From NCBI GenBank assembly GCA_026627385.1, contig JAPNUR010000010.1, forward strand, positions 1 to 64,000: 64,000 nt of DNA, written 5' to 3'. How positions within the stretch are numbered: position 1 is the stretch's first letter; the number at the start of each line of letters is the position of its first letter. Positions 44,511 through 53,852 of this stretch are shown here, piece after piece. The position numbers and the translations under genes were made by a program. This DNA is from Bacillota bacterium (GTDB taxonomy: Bacteria; Bacillota; Sulfobacillia; Sulfobacillales; Sulfobacillaceae). The notes below the pieces were generated by a model. The model had not been told where the DNA came from and did not search any database. It saw only the letters and a list, made by a program, of their open reading frames with translations.

Positions 44511-45477
44511 AGTCCCGGCCAGCACGGCCAATCTGGGTTCGGGGTTCGATGCGTTAGGAATGGCACTGTCGTTGCCCCTGGAATGTTGGTTTTCGCTTGC
44601 CGAGGATCCCTTAATTGAAGTGCGCGGCGAAGGCAGCGGTAGCATACCTGAAACCACGGATAATTTGGTATGGCGCACGGCAGATTTCTTGCATCGGGAC
44701 GTGACCGGTCAGGCTTTTCCTAGTGGTCATCTCACGATTCGCAGTCGCATTCCCCTGGCCCGCGGCCTAGGGTCGAGCGCTGCCGCCATCGTAGCGGGCC
44801 TCATGCTGGCCAATACGTTGTTGCCGGAACGCTTGCCACGTGACACGCTGTTGGATTATGCGACGCGGCTTGAGGGCCATCCGGACAATGTGGCCGCAGC
44901 CCTCTACGGCGGGTTTGTTTTTGCCTGGGAAGAAGCGGGCCGGGTGCGCATTAAAAGCTACCCGGCGCCCGAGCTGCGGTGCATTTTGGTGATTCCCGAT
45001 TATAAGGTCTCGACGGAGGAAGCCCGACGCGTGTTGCCGGAAAGAGTCCCCTTAGCTGATGCGGTGTTTAATGCCCAGCGCCTGGCACTCTGGATTGATG
45101 CCCTTCATCGCCGGGATTGGTCCTTGCTCAAAGAGGCAGGAAAGGATCGGCTTCATCAGCCCTACCGCCAGCCCTTGGTTCCTGGGATGCAGGCCTTAAT
45201 CGATACCGCGCTGAGCCATGGCGCAGCGTTTGCCGGACTCTCGGGCTCAGGCCCCACCATTTTAGCACTCGTGGCGTCAGAACAGGCTGACGCAGTGCTG
45301 AATGCCCTAACCCGTGCCGCGAGTGAAGTGGTTCCCGCCCCCAGCCAGCTCATTGACGTGACCCCAAGCTACTTTGGAGCTGAGGCTGTCCTGGAAGGCT
45401 GGCAGTGGCGTGCAGGCGAACCCATGGGATTCAATACCCGTAGTCACCAAACGGTCAACAACCGGACGTTCAACTAG
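44497..45477 (+). CDS. thrB: Homoserine kinase
   Basis: The GTG at 44497 is chosen because W-H-I-K-V-P-A-S-T-A-N-L-G follows at once, the normal ThrB N-terminus, and GAAGAAGGTG lies upstream. The 326-residue GHMP kinase has R-G-L-G-S-S-A-A-A near 88-96 and G-L-S-G-S-G-P-T near 247-254. It phosphorylates homoserine for the preceding ThrC. No hom gene is in the window. Confidence 0.95.
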   Translation: MWHIKVPASTANLGSGFDALGMALSLPLECWFSLAEDPLIEVRGEGSGSIPETTDNLVWRTADFLHRDVTGQAFPSGHLTIRSRIPLARGLGSSAAAIVAGLMLANTLLPERLPRDTLLDYATRLEGHPDNVAAALYGGFVFAWEEAGRVRIKSYPAPELRCILVIPDYKVSTEEARRVLPERVPLADAVFNAQRLALWIDALHRRDWSLLKEAGKDRLHQPYRQPLVPGMQALIDTALSHGAAFAGLSGSGPTILALVASEQADAVLNALTRAASEVVPAPSQLIDVTPSYFGAEAVLEGWQWRAGEPMGFNTRSHQTVNNRTFN

Positions 45478-45500
45478 GATGAGCTACCTCCCCGCCGGTT

Positions 45501-46721
45501 TTAACTCAGATTGTCTAAGCCAAACGCATCGTGAACCTGATTCAACGCGCGATTGGCGTCTTGCCGCGCCACAATGCAGGAGACTTTGATTTCCGACGTG
45601 CTAATCATCTGGATGTTAATGCCGGCATCCGCTAAAGCCCGAAACATAGTGGCAGCCACCCCTACGTGATTGCGCACGCCTGCACCCACCGCGGACACTT
45701 TGGCCACTTCTCCGTCAACCACGAGGTCTGACCCCCCCAGTTCCCGCAAGGTTTCCTGACACACGGCGACCGCCCGCTCCCGATCGGCGTCAGCCACGGT
45801 GAGTGCGATGTCGGCACGATAATTTTCATGCGATAGGGCTTGAAACACCAGGTCGATATTAATGCCAGCTGCTGCCAACCGTTCACACGCCAGAGCCGCC
45901 ACCCCGGGGCGGTCCGGTACGCCGACCAATCCCAATTTGGTAATATGGGTATCCAACGCCACCGCAGTGACCGGATGATCTTCACGGGTGGCCACCGACG
46001 CAATCCGCGTGCCTGGCTTCGCCTCAAATGTCGATCGCGCTTCGACCGTCACCCCGGACTGCCGCGCATAAAGGACGGCCTGTGTCTGAAGCACTTGTGC
46101 CCCTTGAGAGGCTAACTCAAGCATTTCATCGTAGGATAACGCAGAGAGCGCTTGCGCTTGGGGCACCACACGCGGATCGGCGGTGAAAACTCCCGCCACA
46201 TCCGAATAGATTTCGCACGAATCCGCTTTGAGGGCCGATGCCAGCGCTATCGCGGTCAAGTCAGACCCCCCGCGCCCTAAGGTGGTGTAAAAGCCCCGAG
46301 GCGAGATGCCTTGAAAACCCGTCACCACGGGCGTAATGTTCTGGGCTAAGAGCGATTCGACCATGGTGACATCAACATGCTGGATGCGCGCTTTACCGTA
46401 ATCTTCGTTGGTCTGAATTCCAGCTTGGGCACCAGTTAATGCCCTTGCAGGCGTCCCGAGCCGGGAAAGCGCCATCGCCATCAACGCCGCCGACTGCATT
46501 TCCCCGGTCATCATCAGAAAATCAAGATTTTCGGGGGAGTTAGCACCATCCAGACCCGCAGCTCGCTCCAACAATTCGTCCGTCGTATCCCCCATTGCCG
46601 ACACCACCACCACCAGTTCGTGACCCCCGTCATGAACCGCATGATGCACCCGCTCGGCCACCATTTGAATGAGTTCCACGCTTTTGAGCGAGCTGCCGCC
46701 ATATTTCTGCACTATGCGCAC
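45501..46721 (-). CDS. lysC: Aspartokinase with ACT domains
   Basis: A 406-residue class II aspartokinase with K-Y-G-G-S-S near 6-11, T-G-E-M-Q-S near 72-77, L-G-R-G-G-S-D near 148-154 and two ACT domains at about 265-400 for feedback control. It starts the aspartate pathway. There is no lysine riboswitch in the 170-base leader. The hidden internal start for a beta subunit was not examined in detail. It faces thrCB. Confidence 0.95.
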   Translation of the reverse strand: MRIVQKYGGSSLKSVELIQMVAERVHHAVHDGGHELVVVVSAMGDTTDELLERAAGLDGANSPENLDFLMMTGEMQSAALMAMALSRLGTPARALTGAQAGIQTNEDYGKARIQHVDVTMVESLLAQNITPVVTGFQGISPRGFYTTLGRGGSDLTAIALASALKADSCEIYSDVAGVFTADPRVVPQAQALSALSYDEMLELASQGAQVLQTQAVLYARQSGVTVEARSTFEAKPGTRIASVATREDHPVTAVALDTHITKLGLVGVPDRPGVAALACERLAAAGINIDLVFQALSHENYRADIALTVADADRERAVAVCQETLRELGGSDLVVDGEVAKVSAVGAGVRNHVGVAATMFRALADAGINIQMISTSEIKVSCIVARQDANRALNQVHDAFGLDNLS

Positions 46722-46890
46722 GTTGCATCATCCATTTCCTTCTATACGTAGTGGGCGTTCGCCATATCACTTTTCCGATGATAGCCCAATTAGGCCGCGG
46801 AGAAAAGATTTTATCCCCGGTCGGTAAAACATTTCTTATCGTCAGTCAAGGCGCTCACCTTCCCTACCGGCCACGGACACGGACGCCGGG

Positions 46891-47655
46891 TTAGCGTGGC
46901 GCCATGCGCAGGGCTCCATCCAGGCGTATGGTTTCCCCATTAATCATCACATTTTCGACAATGTGCCGTGCCATCAGTCCATATTCGCGGGGTTGCCCCA
47001 ACCGCGCCGGAAAGGGCACTTGCGCTCCTAAGGATTGTCGGGCAGCCTCTGGCAGCATGCCCAACATCGGCGTATCAAACACGCCCGGTGCAATGGAGAC
47101 CACGCGCACGCCGAATTCCGCGAGTTCCCGGGCAATGGGCAGCGTCATCGAAACAATGGCGCCTTTAGAGGCTGAATACGCTGCCTGACCAATTTGTCCG
47201 TCAAATGCCGCTATCGACGCGGTGTTCACGATGACTCCCCGCTCCCCGTCCGCATTGACCGCCGGAGCCTTGGCGAGCACCTCCGCAACCCAGCGAATCA
47301 CGTTAAATGTGCCCACCACGTTAACCGTCAGCACACGTTGAAAGAGATCGAGCGGATGGGGACCGCGCCGACTGAGAACGCGGGCCGCCACGCCCACTCC
47401 GGCGCAGTTGACTGCCCCGTGTAAGGAGCCGTACCGCTGCACCACTTGTTTCACCGCGTGCTGCACCTGCTGCTCCTGAGTGACGTCCACCTCGTAAAAG
47501 GTACCTCCCACCTCATCGGCAACGGCTTGCCCCGCTTCTTTAGCGACATCAAACAGGGCGACGCGGGCTCCCGCCTCGGAAAACACTTCTGCCGTAGCTT
47601 GGCCCAATCCTGACGCACCGCCCGTGATGATGAACACTGAACCTTTTAGCTCCAC
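46891..47655 (-). CDS. Short-chain dehydrogenase, 3-hydroxyacyl-CoA dehydrogenase type 2-like
   Basis: A 254-residue classical SDR. The NAD loop is T-G-G-A-S-G-L-G near 11-18, N-C-A-G is near 84-87, and the active site is S (N-T-A-S-I) with Y-S-A-S-K near 160-164. R-V-V-S-I-A-P-G-V-F-D-T-P-M is a signature of the HSD17B10-like group, which oxidises short 3-hydroxyacyl-CoAs. Alone in its transcription unit. Confidence 0.88.
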   Translation of the reverse strand: MELKGSVFIITGGASGLGQATAEVFSEAGARVALFDVAKEAGQAVADEVGGTFYEVDVTQEQQVQHAVKQVVQRYGSLHGAVNCAGVGVAARVLSRRGPHPLDLFQRVLTVNVVGTFNVIRWVAEVLAKAPAVNADGERGVIVNTASIAAFDGQIGQAAYSASKGAIVSMTLPIARELAEFGVRVVSIAPGVFDTPMLGMLPEAARQSLGAQVPFPARLGQPREYGLMARHIVENVMINGETIRLDGALRMAPR

Positions 47656-48217
47656 CTAGTGAACCCCCTTTACCGGTCCATAAGTCGGACCATTTCCCTT
47701 CCCATCATGGGTTTAGTATAACGGTTTCTTAAACGAGGAGGCCGACCTCTAGCAGGTCCCCAGCCTCCCAACGGTTAGCCCACACACCGTTCTCCGTCAC
47801 CGATTCCAGAACGCAACGAGGAGATCTGCCGCTTTGGACGGCATTTATAAGCCACGTCGCAACCCTAGGAGACTTCAGGAACCATTGCGCGCAATCGATT
47901 GACTAGCACGGCGCCACGCGGGGCACTTGTCGCCGCTCCTGACACCCCTATGCCTAAAGTGTCACCGTTGACGTTTTTGGTCTTGGGACTGGCAGTTTAG
48001 ACCCATCGCCGCAATCTTTCTCACGGAACACCGGCCCCACCCCATGCATGACACGACCGCGGTCGCCCGTTACCCTGTCGGCCAGTCACTAGTACGATGG
48101 GCGAATCCCGAAGTGGGTGATAAGAGATAGAAACACGTGATGCGTCTTTCGGCAACGCAAGGCTGGTCGGATACAGGGCGCCCAGGCTTCGGGACGTGAA
48201 ATTCGCACCGCGGTGGT
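47656..48217. other. Gene-free region
   Basis: About 560 bases with no frame that looks coding on either strand. Nothing resembling tRNA, a riboswitch or an IS end was recognised. The right part serves as the 3' flank of the minus-strand gene at 48218. Confidence 0.4.
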
Positions 48218-49099
48218 TTATACCCGAGGCGATAACGCCGTCCCTGTCCGAAAGTCGTGTGGCAACGCGGCCAACGCGCGCGCCATGACTTGCGGGTCGG
48301 GCTGATGGCATTGCGGGCACCCCACCCCAGGCGCCGGCACGTTGAGCCAAAACCCGTTCACCATGGGCGCCACGGCTTCCATGTCCATGGTAAGTTCCCG
48401 GGCCGTCACCGACGTCCCGCGGGGATTAGCCGAGAGTCCGGCAATAATCAGCGCATGCGGGCGCACGACGCGAATCACTGCTACCTCCTGGCTGACCACA
48501 CGTCGGTACGTCGTAGGATTCCGCTCCGACTGCTGCACGGTATTCAGTCCAATAATGGAACACGCGGGCACTTCGTTCACTGGGTGTCGTTGAGCCACCG
48601 GCAGGCGGTCGGGTTGGATAAAGTCGCAGATGCTTTGCAGGTGGTGCGCCGTCGCCACCGCAGCGGCCTTGGCCGTATATTGGACGATGCGCTCCTGCTC
48701 CACCCGGGGGGTGTTAGGAAAGCGCTCATTGTCGTAAATGACTGCGCGAATGTCGCGAGGAAACGTCCGCGCGGTTACCGTGGCGGCCAGCAATGCCTCG
48801 GAGTGAAAGTCCATCGTGGGAATTACAGGCACAAGGGTACTCGGCGCTTGACGGGCTGAAATCGGCTCGTATACGAGACCTGTGTCAAAAAGCTGCCGCA
48901 CGGCCGGCACGGTAACAACCTGAGCAAAATGCGCCGCCGCCAAGAGCCAGAGTGTGCGGGGCAGGGCCGGCGCAGCGTGGGTCGCACGGGTAACCGCGAC
49001 CGGTGCCTGGGATGGTGATGGCGCTGAACTTCCTGGCAGAACCGCTCTCGTAAGGCCCATTAAGCCCACCAAGCCGATCCATGCTAGCCGCGTCCGCAT
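48218..49099 (-). CDS. Secreted protein of unknown function with a C-x-x-C-H motif
   Basis: A 293-residue protein with a hydrophobic N-terminus (L-A-W-I-G-L-V-G-L-M-G-L, residues 5-16) that may be a signal peptide or anchor. The middle has I-Y-D-N-E-R-F-P-N-T-P near 122-132, a pattern I have seen in secreted TIM-barrel-like proteins. Near 263-267 there is C-P-Q-C-H, which would fit c-type heme attachment or a metal site. Function unknown. Confidence 0.65.
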   Translation of the reverse strand: MRTRLAWIGLVGLMGLTRAVLPGSSAPSPSQAPVAVTRATHAAPALPRTLWLLAAAHFAQVVTVPAVRQLFDTGLVYEPISARQAPSTLVPVIPTMDFHSEALLAATVTARTFPRDIRAVIYDNERFPNTPRVEQERIVQYTAKAAAVATAHHLQSICDFIQPDRLPVAQRHPVNEVPACSIIGLNTVQQSERNPTTYRRVVSQEVAVIRVVRPHALIIAGLSANPRGTSVTARELTMDMEAVAPMVNGFWLNVPAPGVGCPQCHQPDPQVMARALAALPHDFRTGTALSPRV

Positions 49100-49218
49100 G
49101 CCTCCACACGCTCCCTCGGGGCCGGGGTCAGGTTAAGCCCCGGCTGGCGACGTTTCACGTCAGACGAATTATAGCATAGCGGCCTGTCTGGCTTCCTTTT
49201 TCAGGGGCGAATTTTCTC

Positions 49219-49247
49219 TTGACAATACTCATAAGGCGATTTATTGT
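49219..49247 (+). promoter_or_regulatory. Sigma-A-type promoter of the NicO-like gene
   Basis: TTGACA (49219-49224), a 17-base spacer and TATTGT (49242-49247). Confidence 0.75.
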
Positions 49248-49249
49248 AA

Positions 49250-49266
49250 ATGCAAGAAATTCGCAT
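49250..49266. promoter_or_regulatory. Possible metal-regulator operator
   Basis: ATGCAAGAAATTCGCAT is an imperfect inverted repeat (ATGC...GCAT) just after the -10 box. Binding here would block transcription. The spacing is loosely like sites of Fur-family regulators such as Nur, but no regulator is identified. Confidence 0.35.
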
Positions 49267-49288
49267 ATAAGTGAAAGAGGCGATTGCC

Positions 49289-50200
49289 ATGCTGAACTTA
49301 TGGGATCCTCATGCCGGCTTAGCTGTTGGCGTCATCCTCGCCACAGCATTTCTCTTGGGGATGGTCCACGGGATTACGCCCGATGAGCATACATGGCCTA
49401 TTACGTTTAGTTATGCGATTGGCAGCTACTCCACGCGCAAGGGCATCATCGCTGGACTGACTTTCTCTGCAGCATTCACGCTGCAACGGGCGATTGCCAG
49501 TGAGCTCGCCTATCTGGCTTTTGACCGCTGGTTCACCATGGGATCAGTGGTCGACTATGTGGTCTACCTCATCGTGGGGCTGGTGATGATATGGGCCGCC
49601 CGGTATATTCTGCGCGGGCAGCACTGGCATTTATTCCGATGGGGCCACCGCGACCACGACGAACGCGATCCGCGTGTCCAGGATCCGCGCTGGTGGATGC
49701 CGTTAATTCACGGTTTCATCGCCGGTTGGGGCTTCGGTGCCTTTGCCGTCATCATTTATACCGTATTAGCGCCCTCAATGCCTTCCGCGTGGGTGGCGTG
49801 GGTTCCCGGGTTCTTGTTTGGCTTGGGCACGACCGCCATTCAAGCCGCTGCAGGGGGCTTGTTTGGTTGGGTTAGTCGCCACTTAGGGCTGACCACCGCA
49901 CAGGTACGGCAGGTCTCGCTGAAAACGGCCGGCAACACGCTAAACTGGGGCGGAGTCATCTTTGTTCTCGCAGGTCTCTTTGGGCTAGCCTTTCCGCAGC
50001 TGGCAGGATTTCAGATCGATACCGGTATCAAGGTGCACAATCTTCATGACTTAGGCATCGCGTTCGTGCTTGTCATGGTAACGGTTCTCTTCATTGGGGT
50101 CGGCACGCTTGTTCGCGAGACCCGGCGGGTAGGCCGAGAAAACGCCCGAGGGACTCACGCCCCACAGGCCCCGGCCACCCATGCACGCGTCTCCCACTAA
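49289..50200 (+). CDS. NicO/RcnA-like membrane protein
   Basis: The ATG at 49289 is chosen (AAGAGG upstream); a GTG at 49271 is in frame. About 303 residues with six or more transmembrane segments. The second helix region reads G-M-V-H-G-I-T-P-D-E-H, similar to the H-x-x-x-P-D-H signature of Ni2+/Co2+ transporters. A His-rich loop (W-H-L-F-R-W-G-H-R-D-H-D) lies near 115-127. Nickel or cobalt transport is likely but direction is uncertain. Its stop overlaps the pyruvate kinase stop by 4 bases. Confidence 0.7.
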   Translation: MLNLWDPHAGLAVGVILATAFLLGMVHGITPDEHTWPITFSYAIGSYSTRKGIIAGLTFSAAFTLQRAIASELAYLAFDRWFTMGSVVDYVVYLIVGLVMIWAARYILRGQHWHLFRWGHRDHDERDPRVQDPRWWMPLIHGFIAGWGFGAFAVIIYTVLAPSMPSAWVAWVPGFLFGLGTTAIQAAAGGLFGWVSRHLGLTTAQVRQVSLKTAGNTLNWGGVIFVLAGLFGLAFPQLAGFQIDTGIKVHNLHDLGIAFVLVMVTVLFIGVGTLVRETRRVGRENARGTHAPQAPATHARVSH

Positions 50201-51933
50201 GACGACAACCGATGCCCCTGCCGGACGACACCGGCTCGGGCATCGACCGTTACCCATTGATTGTCGCTCAGGACCACGGTTGCGTCGGTGACGCCAATAA
50301 TCGTGGGAATCCCGAGGGAAACGCCCACAATCGCCGCATGAGACGTCAGCCCGCCGCCTTCCGCAATAATGGCTTTGGCTTTTTCCAAATACGGCGTCCA
50401 TTCGCTATCGCTGTGAGCCACCACAATCACCCGCCCTTGGGCCATCTCTGGCGTCGCGCGTTGAAGGTTCGTAAGCACCAACACATGGCCCTGCACCTCG
50501 CCCTCGGGCCCCAGACCCTGACCACGCAGTAACACGTCGCCCATGGTCACGACCCTTAAGACGTTGGTGCTCCCCGATTCCCCCACCGGCGCCCCCAAGG
50601 TGATAATCACACGATCGCCCGGATTCGCCCATCCCGTGCTCATGGCAATCGCAGCCGCCTCTTCAATCATGGCTTCGGCCGTAAAGTGAGGCGACATGAG
50701 GCGTGTATTCAGACCCCAGACCATGGTCAGCCGACGCGCCACGCGTTCATACGGGGTCACCGCCAAAATTGGCACGCGGGGCCGATGGGCAGCCATAGAG
50801 CGTGCCGTATGTCCCGATTCGGTCGCGGTAATGATCACGCGCGCGTTCAGATCTTCTGCCGCCGTCAACGCCGCGTGACACACGGCGTCGGTGACCGTCC
50901 CGCTCCTGTAGCGGCCGCGGTCTGTCCGATCCCATAAATGCTGTTCGCTCACCTCCGCTGTGCGCGCCATGACTTCCACGGCAGCTACCGGGTAATCGCC
51001 AACCGCCGTTTCTTCACTGAGCATGACCGCATCAGTGCCTTCCCATACCGCATGGAAGATATCAGTGACTTCCGCACGCGTCGGGCGCCCTTCATGCACC
51101 ATCGACTCCAACATTTGCGTCGCGGTAATAACGGGCTTACCCGCCTGATTGGCCGCTTCAATAATTTGCTTCTGTAACCAGGGGACATCCTCGGGAGGGA
51201 ATTCGACGCCCAAATCGCCCCGCGCCACCATCATGCCATCGGCCAATCGCACAATGGCTTCGAGGTTGTCGATGGCGAGCCGCGTCTCGATCTTGGCCAT
51301 GATCGGCACGTCACCGCCGCCCCAAGATTCCACCTGGCGACGCACATCCACCACATCGTCGCCCGTGCGAATAAAGGAGGCCGCAATCCAGTCGATGCCT
51401 TCTTCGATTCCCATCGCCAGCGATTCCTTGTCTTGTTCTGTTAAGACGGGCAAGGCCCAATCCACCCCCGGGCAGGTAATTTTCTTGTTATCTCCTAAAA
51501 GCCCGCCCGCTACCACGATGGTATCAATGACAGTCCCTCGGACCTCTGCCACTTCTAACACCAAATTGCCGTCGCCGAGGATTAAACGATGTCCCGCACC
51601 AATAAAATCCACAATGCTTTCTATGGTCGGCTTCAAATCACAGATTTCATCCAAACCTAAGGTCACGTGGGCTCCTACTTCCAGCATCAGGCCCCGAGGA
51701 TCGCGAGTGCGTACCCGAACTTCTGGCCCGGCTGTATCAAGCAAAATGCCAATGGGGCGTCCTACCTCGCGTTCGACCGCTCGGACCATGCGGATCGTCT
51801 CCCGGTGACGATCAACCGACCCATGCGAGAGATTAACGCGCGCTACATCCACCCCGGCCGCCACCATGCGGCGGAAGACATCCTCTTTTAACGAAGCAGG
51901 ACCTAACGTGGCCACAATTTTCGTGTTTCGCAT
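50197..51933 (-). CDS. pyk: Pyruvate kinase with C-terminal PEP-utilizer domain
   Basis: A 578-residue enzyme. The N-terminus has T-K-I-V-A-T-L-G-P-A-S and N-L-S-H-G; the substrate segment is M-V-A-R-G-D-L-G-V-E near 236-245. After about residue 475 it has the extra domain of Bacillus/Geobacillus enzymes with G-G-G-L-T-S-H-A-A-I-V-G near 528-539. It converts PEP and ADP to pyruvate and ATP. A CRP/FNR-type palindrome lies 30-45 bases before the ATG. Confidence 0.96.
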   Translation of the reverse strand: MRNTKIVATLGPASLKEDVFRRMVAAGVDVARVNLSHGSVDRHRETIRMVRAVEREVGRPIGILLDTAGPEVRVRTRDPRGLMLEVGAHVTLGLDEICDLKPTIESIVDFIGAGHRLILGDGNLVLEVAEVRGTVIDTIVVAGGLLGDNKKITCPGVDWALPVLTEQDKESLAMGIEEGIDWIAASFIRTGDDVVDVRRQVESWGGGDVPIMAKIETRLAIDNLEAIVRLADGMMVARGDLGVEFPPEDVPWLQKQIIEAANQAGKPVITATQMLESMVHEGRPTRAEVTDIFHAVWEGTDAVMLSEETAVGDYPVAAVEVMARTAEVSEQHLWDRTDRGRYRSGTVTDAVCHAALTAAEDLNARVIITATESGHTARSMAAHRPRVPILAVTPYERVARRLTMVWGLNTRLMSPHFTAEAMIEEAAAIAMSTGWANPGDRVIITLGAPVGESGSTNVLRVVTMGDVLLRGQGLGPEGEVQGHVLVLTNLQRATPEMAQGRVIVVAHSDSEWTPYLEKAKAIIAEGGGLTSHAAIVGVSLGIPTIIGVTDATVVLSDNQWVTVDARAGVVRQGHRLSS

Positions 51934-51962
51934 GTATACTCCTTCTGACGCCTCAGGAATTA

Positions 51963-51978
51963 TGTGATAACAATCACA
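51963..51978. promoter_or_regulatory. CRP/FNR-family binding site
   Basis: TGTGA-TAACAA-TCACA is a perfect match to the TGTGA-N6-TCACA consensus of CRP and of Bacillus Fnr. It lies between divergent pyk (30 bases away) and the Mo/W importer operon (about 150 bases away), and is best placed to act on pyk. Confidence 0.65.
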
Positions 51979-52131
51979 ATGAGTTTAGCAGCATTATAAC
52001 GAACCCGTGGACGAAGGGCCATGCTGAATTTTCACCAAACGAGCGTCTCATGGTAGCTATGTCTTGTCACGAAGTCAATAACACTTTACCATAAAGTCAT
52101 CTTGACTTAACTTACGAAAGGGCGGAGTGAC

Positions 52132-53106
52132 ATGCCACGGATTCACGCGCTCATGGCTGCCATCGGGGTGCTGGGAGTGCTCTGGGCTTCAGGTTCGATT
52201 GCACCAGTAACCATGGCGAACGTCCAGCATGGGTCGGTCAACGTAGCTTACGCCGGCTCATTAGAAGACGTCAACAACTTAGAAATTGGCCCTGCCTTTG
52301 AAAAGGCGACAGGCGACACCTACCAAGGCCAAGGCGGCGGATCCTTTGGCGTTGCCCATGAAATTGCGTCGCACGCGATTTTGGCTAACGTCTTCGAAAG
52401 TATCGGCTATGCCCCAATCCAGGTCCTTGAGCCAAAGGACACCGACTGGGCCTTCAGCTTTGCCGCGAGCCCCTTGGTTGTTGCCTACAATCCCCATTCG
52501 CCCTTCGCAGGGGAATTGAACGCGATTCGCCAGGGGAAAAAGCCCCTCAAAGACTTGTTTCTTCTCATGGCCCAACCAAACTTTCATCTCGGTCGTACCA
52601 ATCCCAACACCGATCCACAAGGCCAAGCGTTTGCCATGATGGTGCAACTCGCAATTCATCACTACCACTTGCCGCCTCGCTTGATTGGCCAAATTCTTGG
52701 ACCGCTCGACAATCCGCACGAGGTCTACTCCGAAGAAGGCATCTTGACACTGTTGCAATCGGGCGGGTTAGATGCGTCGAGCGCCTTTTTGTCAGAAGCC
52801 AAGGAACGCCATCTGGATTACATTAGCTTGCCGCCGTGGCTCAACTTTGCCGATCCGAAAGACAAACCGGTCTATCATCAAGCCTCGCTAACATTGGCCA
52901 ATCACCACACTATTCATGGAGAGGCGCTAACGGTCGATATCACCACGGTGGGCAAACCCACCCCTCAAGCCATTCAGTTTATCCGTTTCGTGCTAGGACC
53001 CCAAGGGGCGAGGTTAATGCGAAGAGCCGGTTACACGGTTTTTCGACCCCAACTGAATGGCCAGCTGGCGAAAGTTCCCGCGAGCCTAAGGAGCTTCGTG
53101 CGGTGA
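52132..53106 (+). CDS. Tungstate/molybdate ABC transporter, substrate-binding protein
   Basis: A 324-residue protein with a signal peptide (about 1-29) and the oxyanion-binder start V-N-V-A-Y-A-G-S-L near 38-46, as in WtpA/ModA-like proteins. G-R-T-N-P-N-T-D-P-Q-G near 152-162 is the conserved anion loop. It captures tungstate or molybdate outside the membrane. First of a four-gene operon; GGGCGGAGTGAC precedes the ATG. Confidence 0.88.
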   Translation: MPRIHALMAAIGVLGVLWASGSIAPVTMANVQHGSVNVAYAGSLEDVNNLEIGPAFEKATGDTYQGQGGGSFGVAHEIASHAILANVFESIGYAPIQVLEPKDTDWAFSFAASPLVVAYNPHSPFAGELNAIRQGKKPLKDLFLLMAQPNFHLGRTNPNTDPQGQAFAMMVQLAIHHYHLPPRLIGQILGPLDNPHEVYSEEGILTLLQSGGLDASSAFLSEAKERHLDYISLPPWLNFADPKDKPVYHQASLTLANHHTIHGEALTVDITTVGKPTPQAIQFIRFVLGPQGARLMRRAGYTVFRPQLNGQLAKVPASLRSFVR

Positions 53107-53852
53107 ATCGGGCTCTTGGGGGCGCGGCAGCTCTTGTTTTGCTGTTCCTCTTTTTGCCGGTCGGTATCCTCTTGATGCACGCGGGCCAGTTTTTTGCTGT
53201 TCTTCGTTACCCCGGCAATGTCAGCGCCATGTTCGTGACGTTAGCGTCAGGGCTTGTGGCGCTCGCCATCGATGTGGCACTCGGCGTCCCGCTGGCATGG
53301 GTGCTGGCGCGGCGGGCCAAGCCCCTGTGGCAACGCATATGGGGCACAGCGCTTATCGTGCCGTTACTGATGCCACCACTGGTAATCGGGTTGGTGCTCG
53401 CATACATTGTCGGGCCCGCTTCACCTATCGGCAACCTGCTTGACCTCACCAATACCTTTGCCGGCCTGGTGTTGGCGGAAGTATACGAATCCTTACCATT
53501 TTTTGTGTTCACCAGTTGGGGTTATGTACGCACCATCCCCCGCTCCCTTGAAGAGGATGTCTGGGTTTTAGGCAAAAGCCCCGCCGATACCTTTCGCTTC
53601 GTCCTGTGGCCAATTGCTCGCACTGGGTTTGCGGTCGCCGCTGCCATGGCCTGGGCGCGCATCGTCGGCGCGTTTGGCGCCCCCATTGTCGTCGCCTATC
53701 ATCCCAGTGCGTTGCCGGTGGCGATTTGGATTCAATTAGAAGAGACGGGGCTACCCGCGGCATTAGGGCTGGCGTTGTGGCTGGTCGTGATCTCACTGCC
53801 GCTTCCTGTGTGGCTTAACTGGAGGGCTAGCCGTGTTGAGCGTCTCCGTTAA
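53103..53852 (+). CDS. Tungstate/molybdate ABC transporter, permease
   Basis: The GTG at 53103 overlaps the stop of the preceding gene (GTGA) and follows AAGGAG. The 249-residue product has five to six transmembrane segments. The coupling motif E-D-V-W-V-L-G-K-S-P-A-D-T-F near 159-172 corresponds to the E-A-A-x-x-x-G-A loop of ABC permeases. It forms the membrane channel. Confidence 0.9.
   Translation: MNRALGGAAALVLLFLFLPVGILLMHAGQFFAVLRYPGNVSAMFVTLASGLVALAIDVALGVPLAWVLARRAKPLWQRIWGTALIVPLLMPPLVIGLVLAYIVGPASPIGNLLDLTNTFAGLVLAEVYESLPFFVFTSWGYVRTIPRSLEEDVWVLGKSPADTFRFVLWPIARTGFAVAAAMAWARIVGAFGAPIVVAYHPSALPVAIWIQLEETGLPAALGLALWLVVISLPLPVWLNWRASRVERLR

Noticed and set aside
46722-46890. Possible lysine riboswitch before lysC
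   Set aside because: The conserved L-box segments are absent in the 169-base leader.
47656-48217. Possible hidden gene in a 560-base gap
   Set aside because: Short frames have no ribosome site and do not look like protein.
51149-51808. A 219-residue plus-strand ORF inside pyruvate kinase
   Set aside because: Composition (Ser/Arg/Pro-rich) and position show it is an antisense shadow of pyk.
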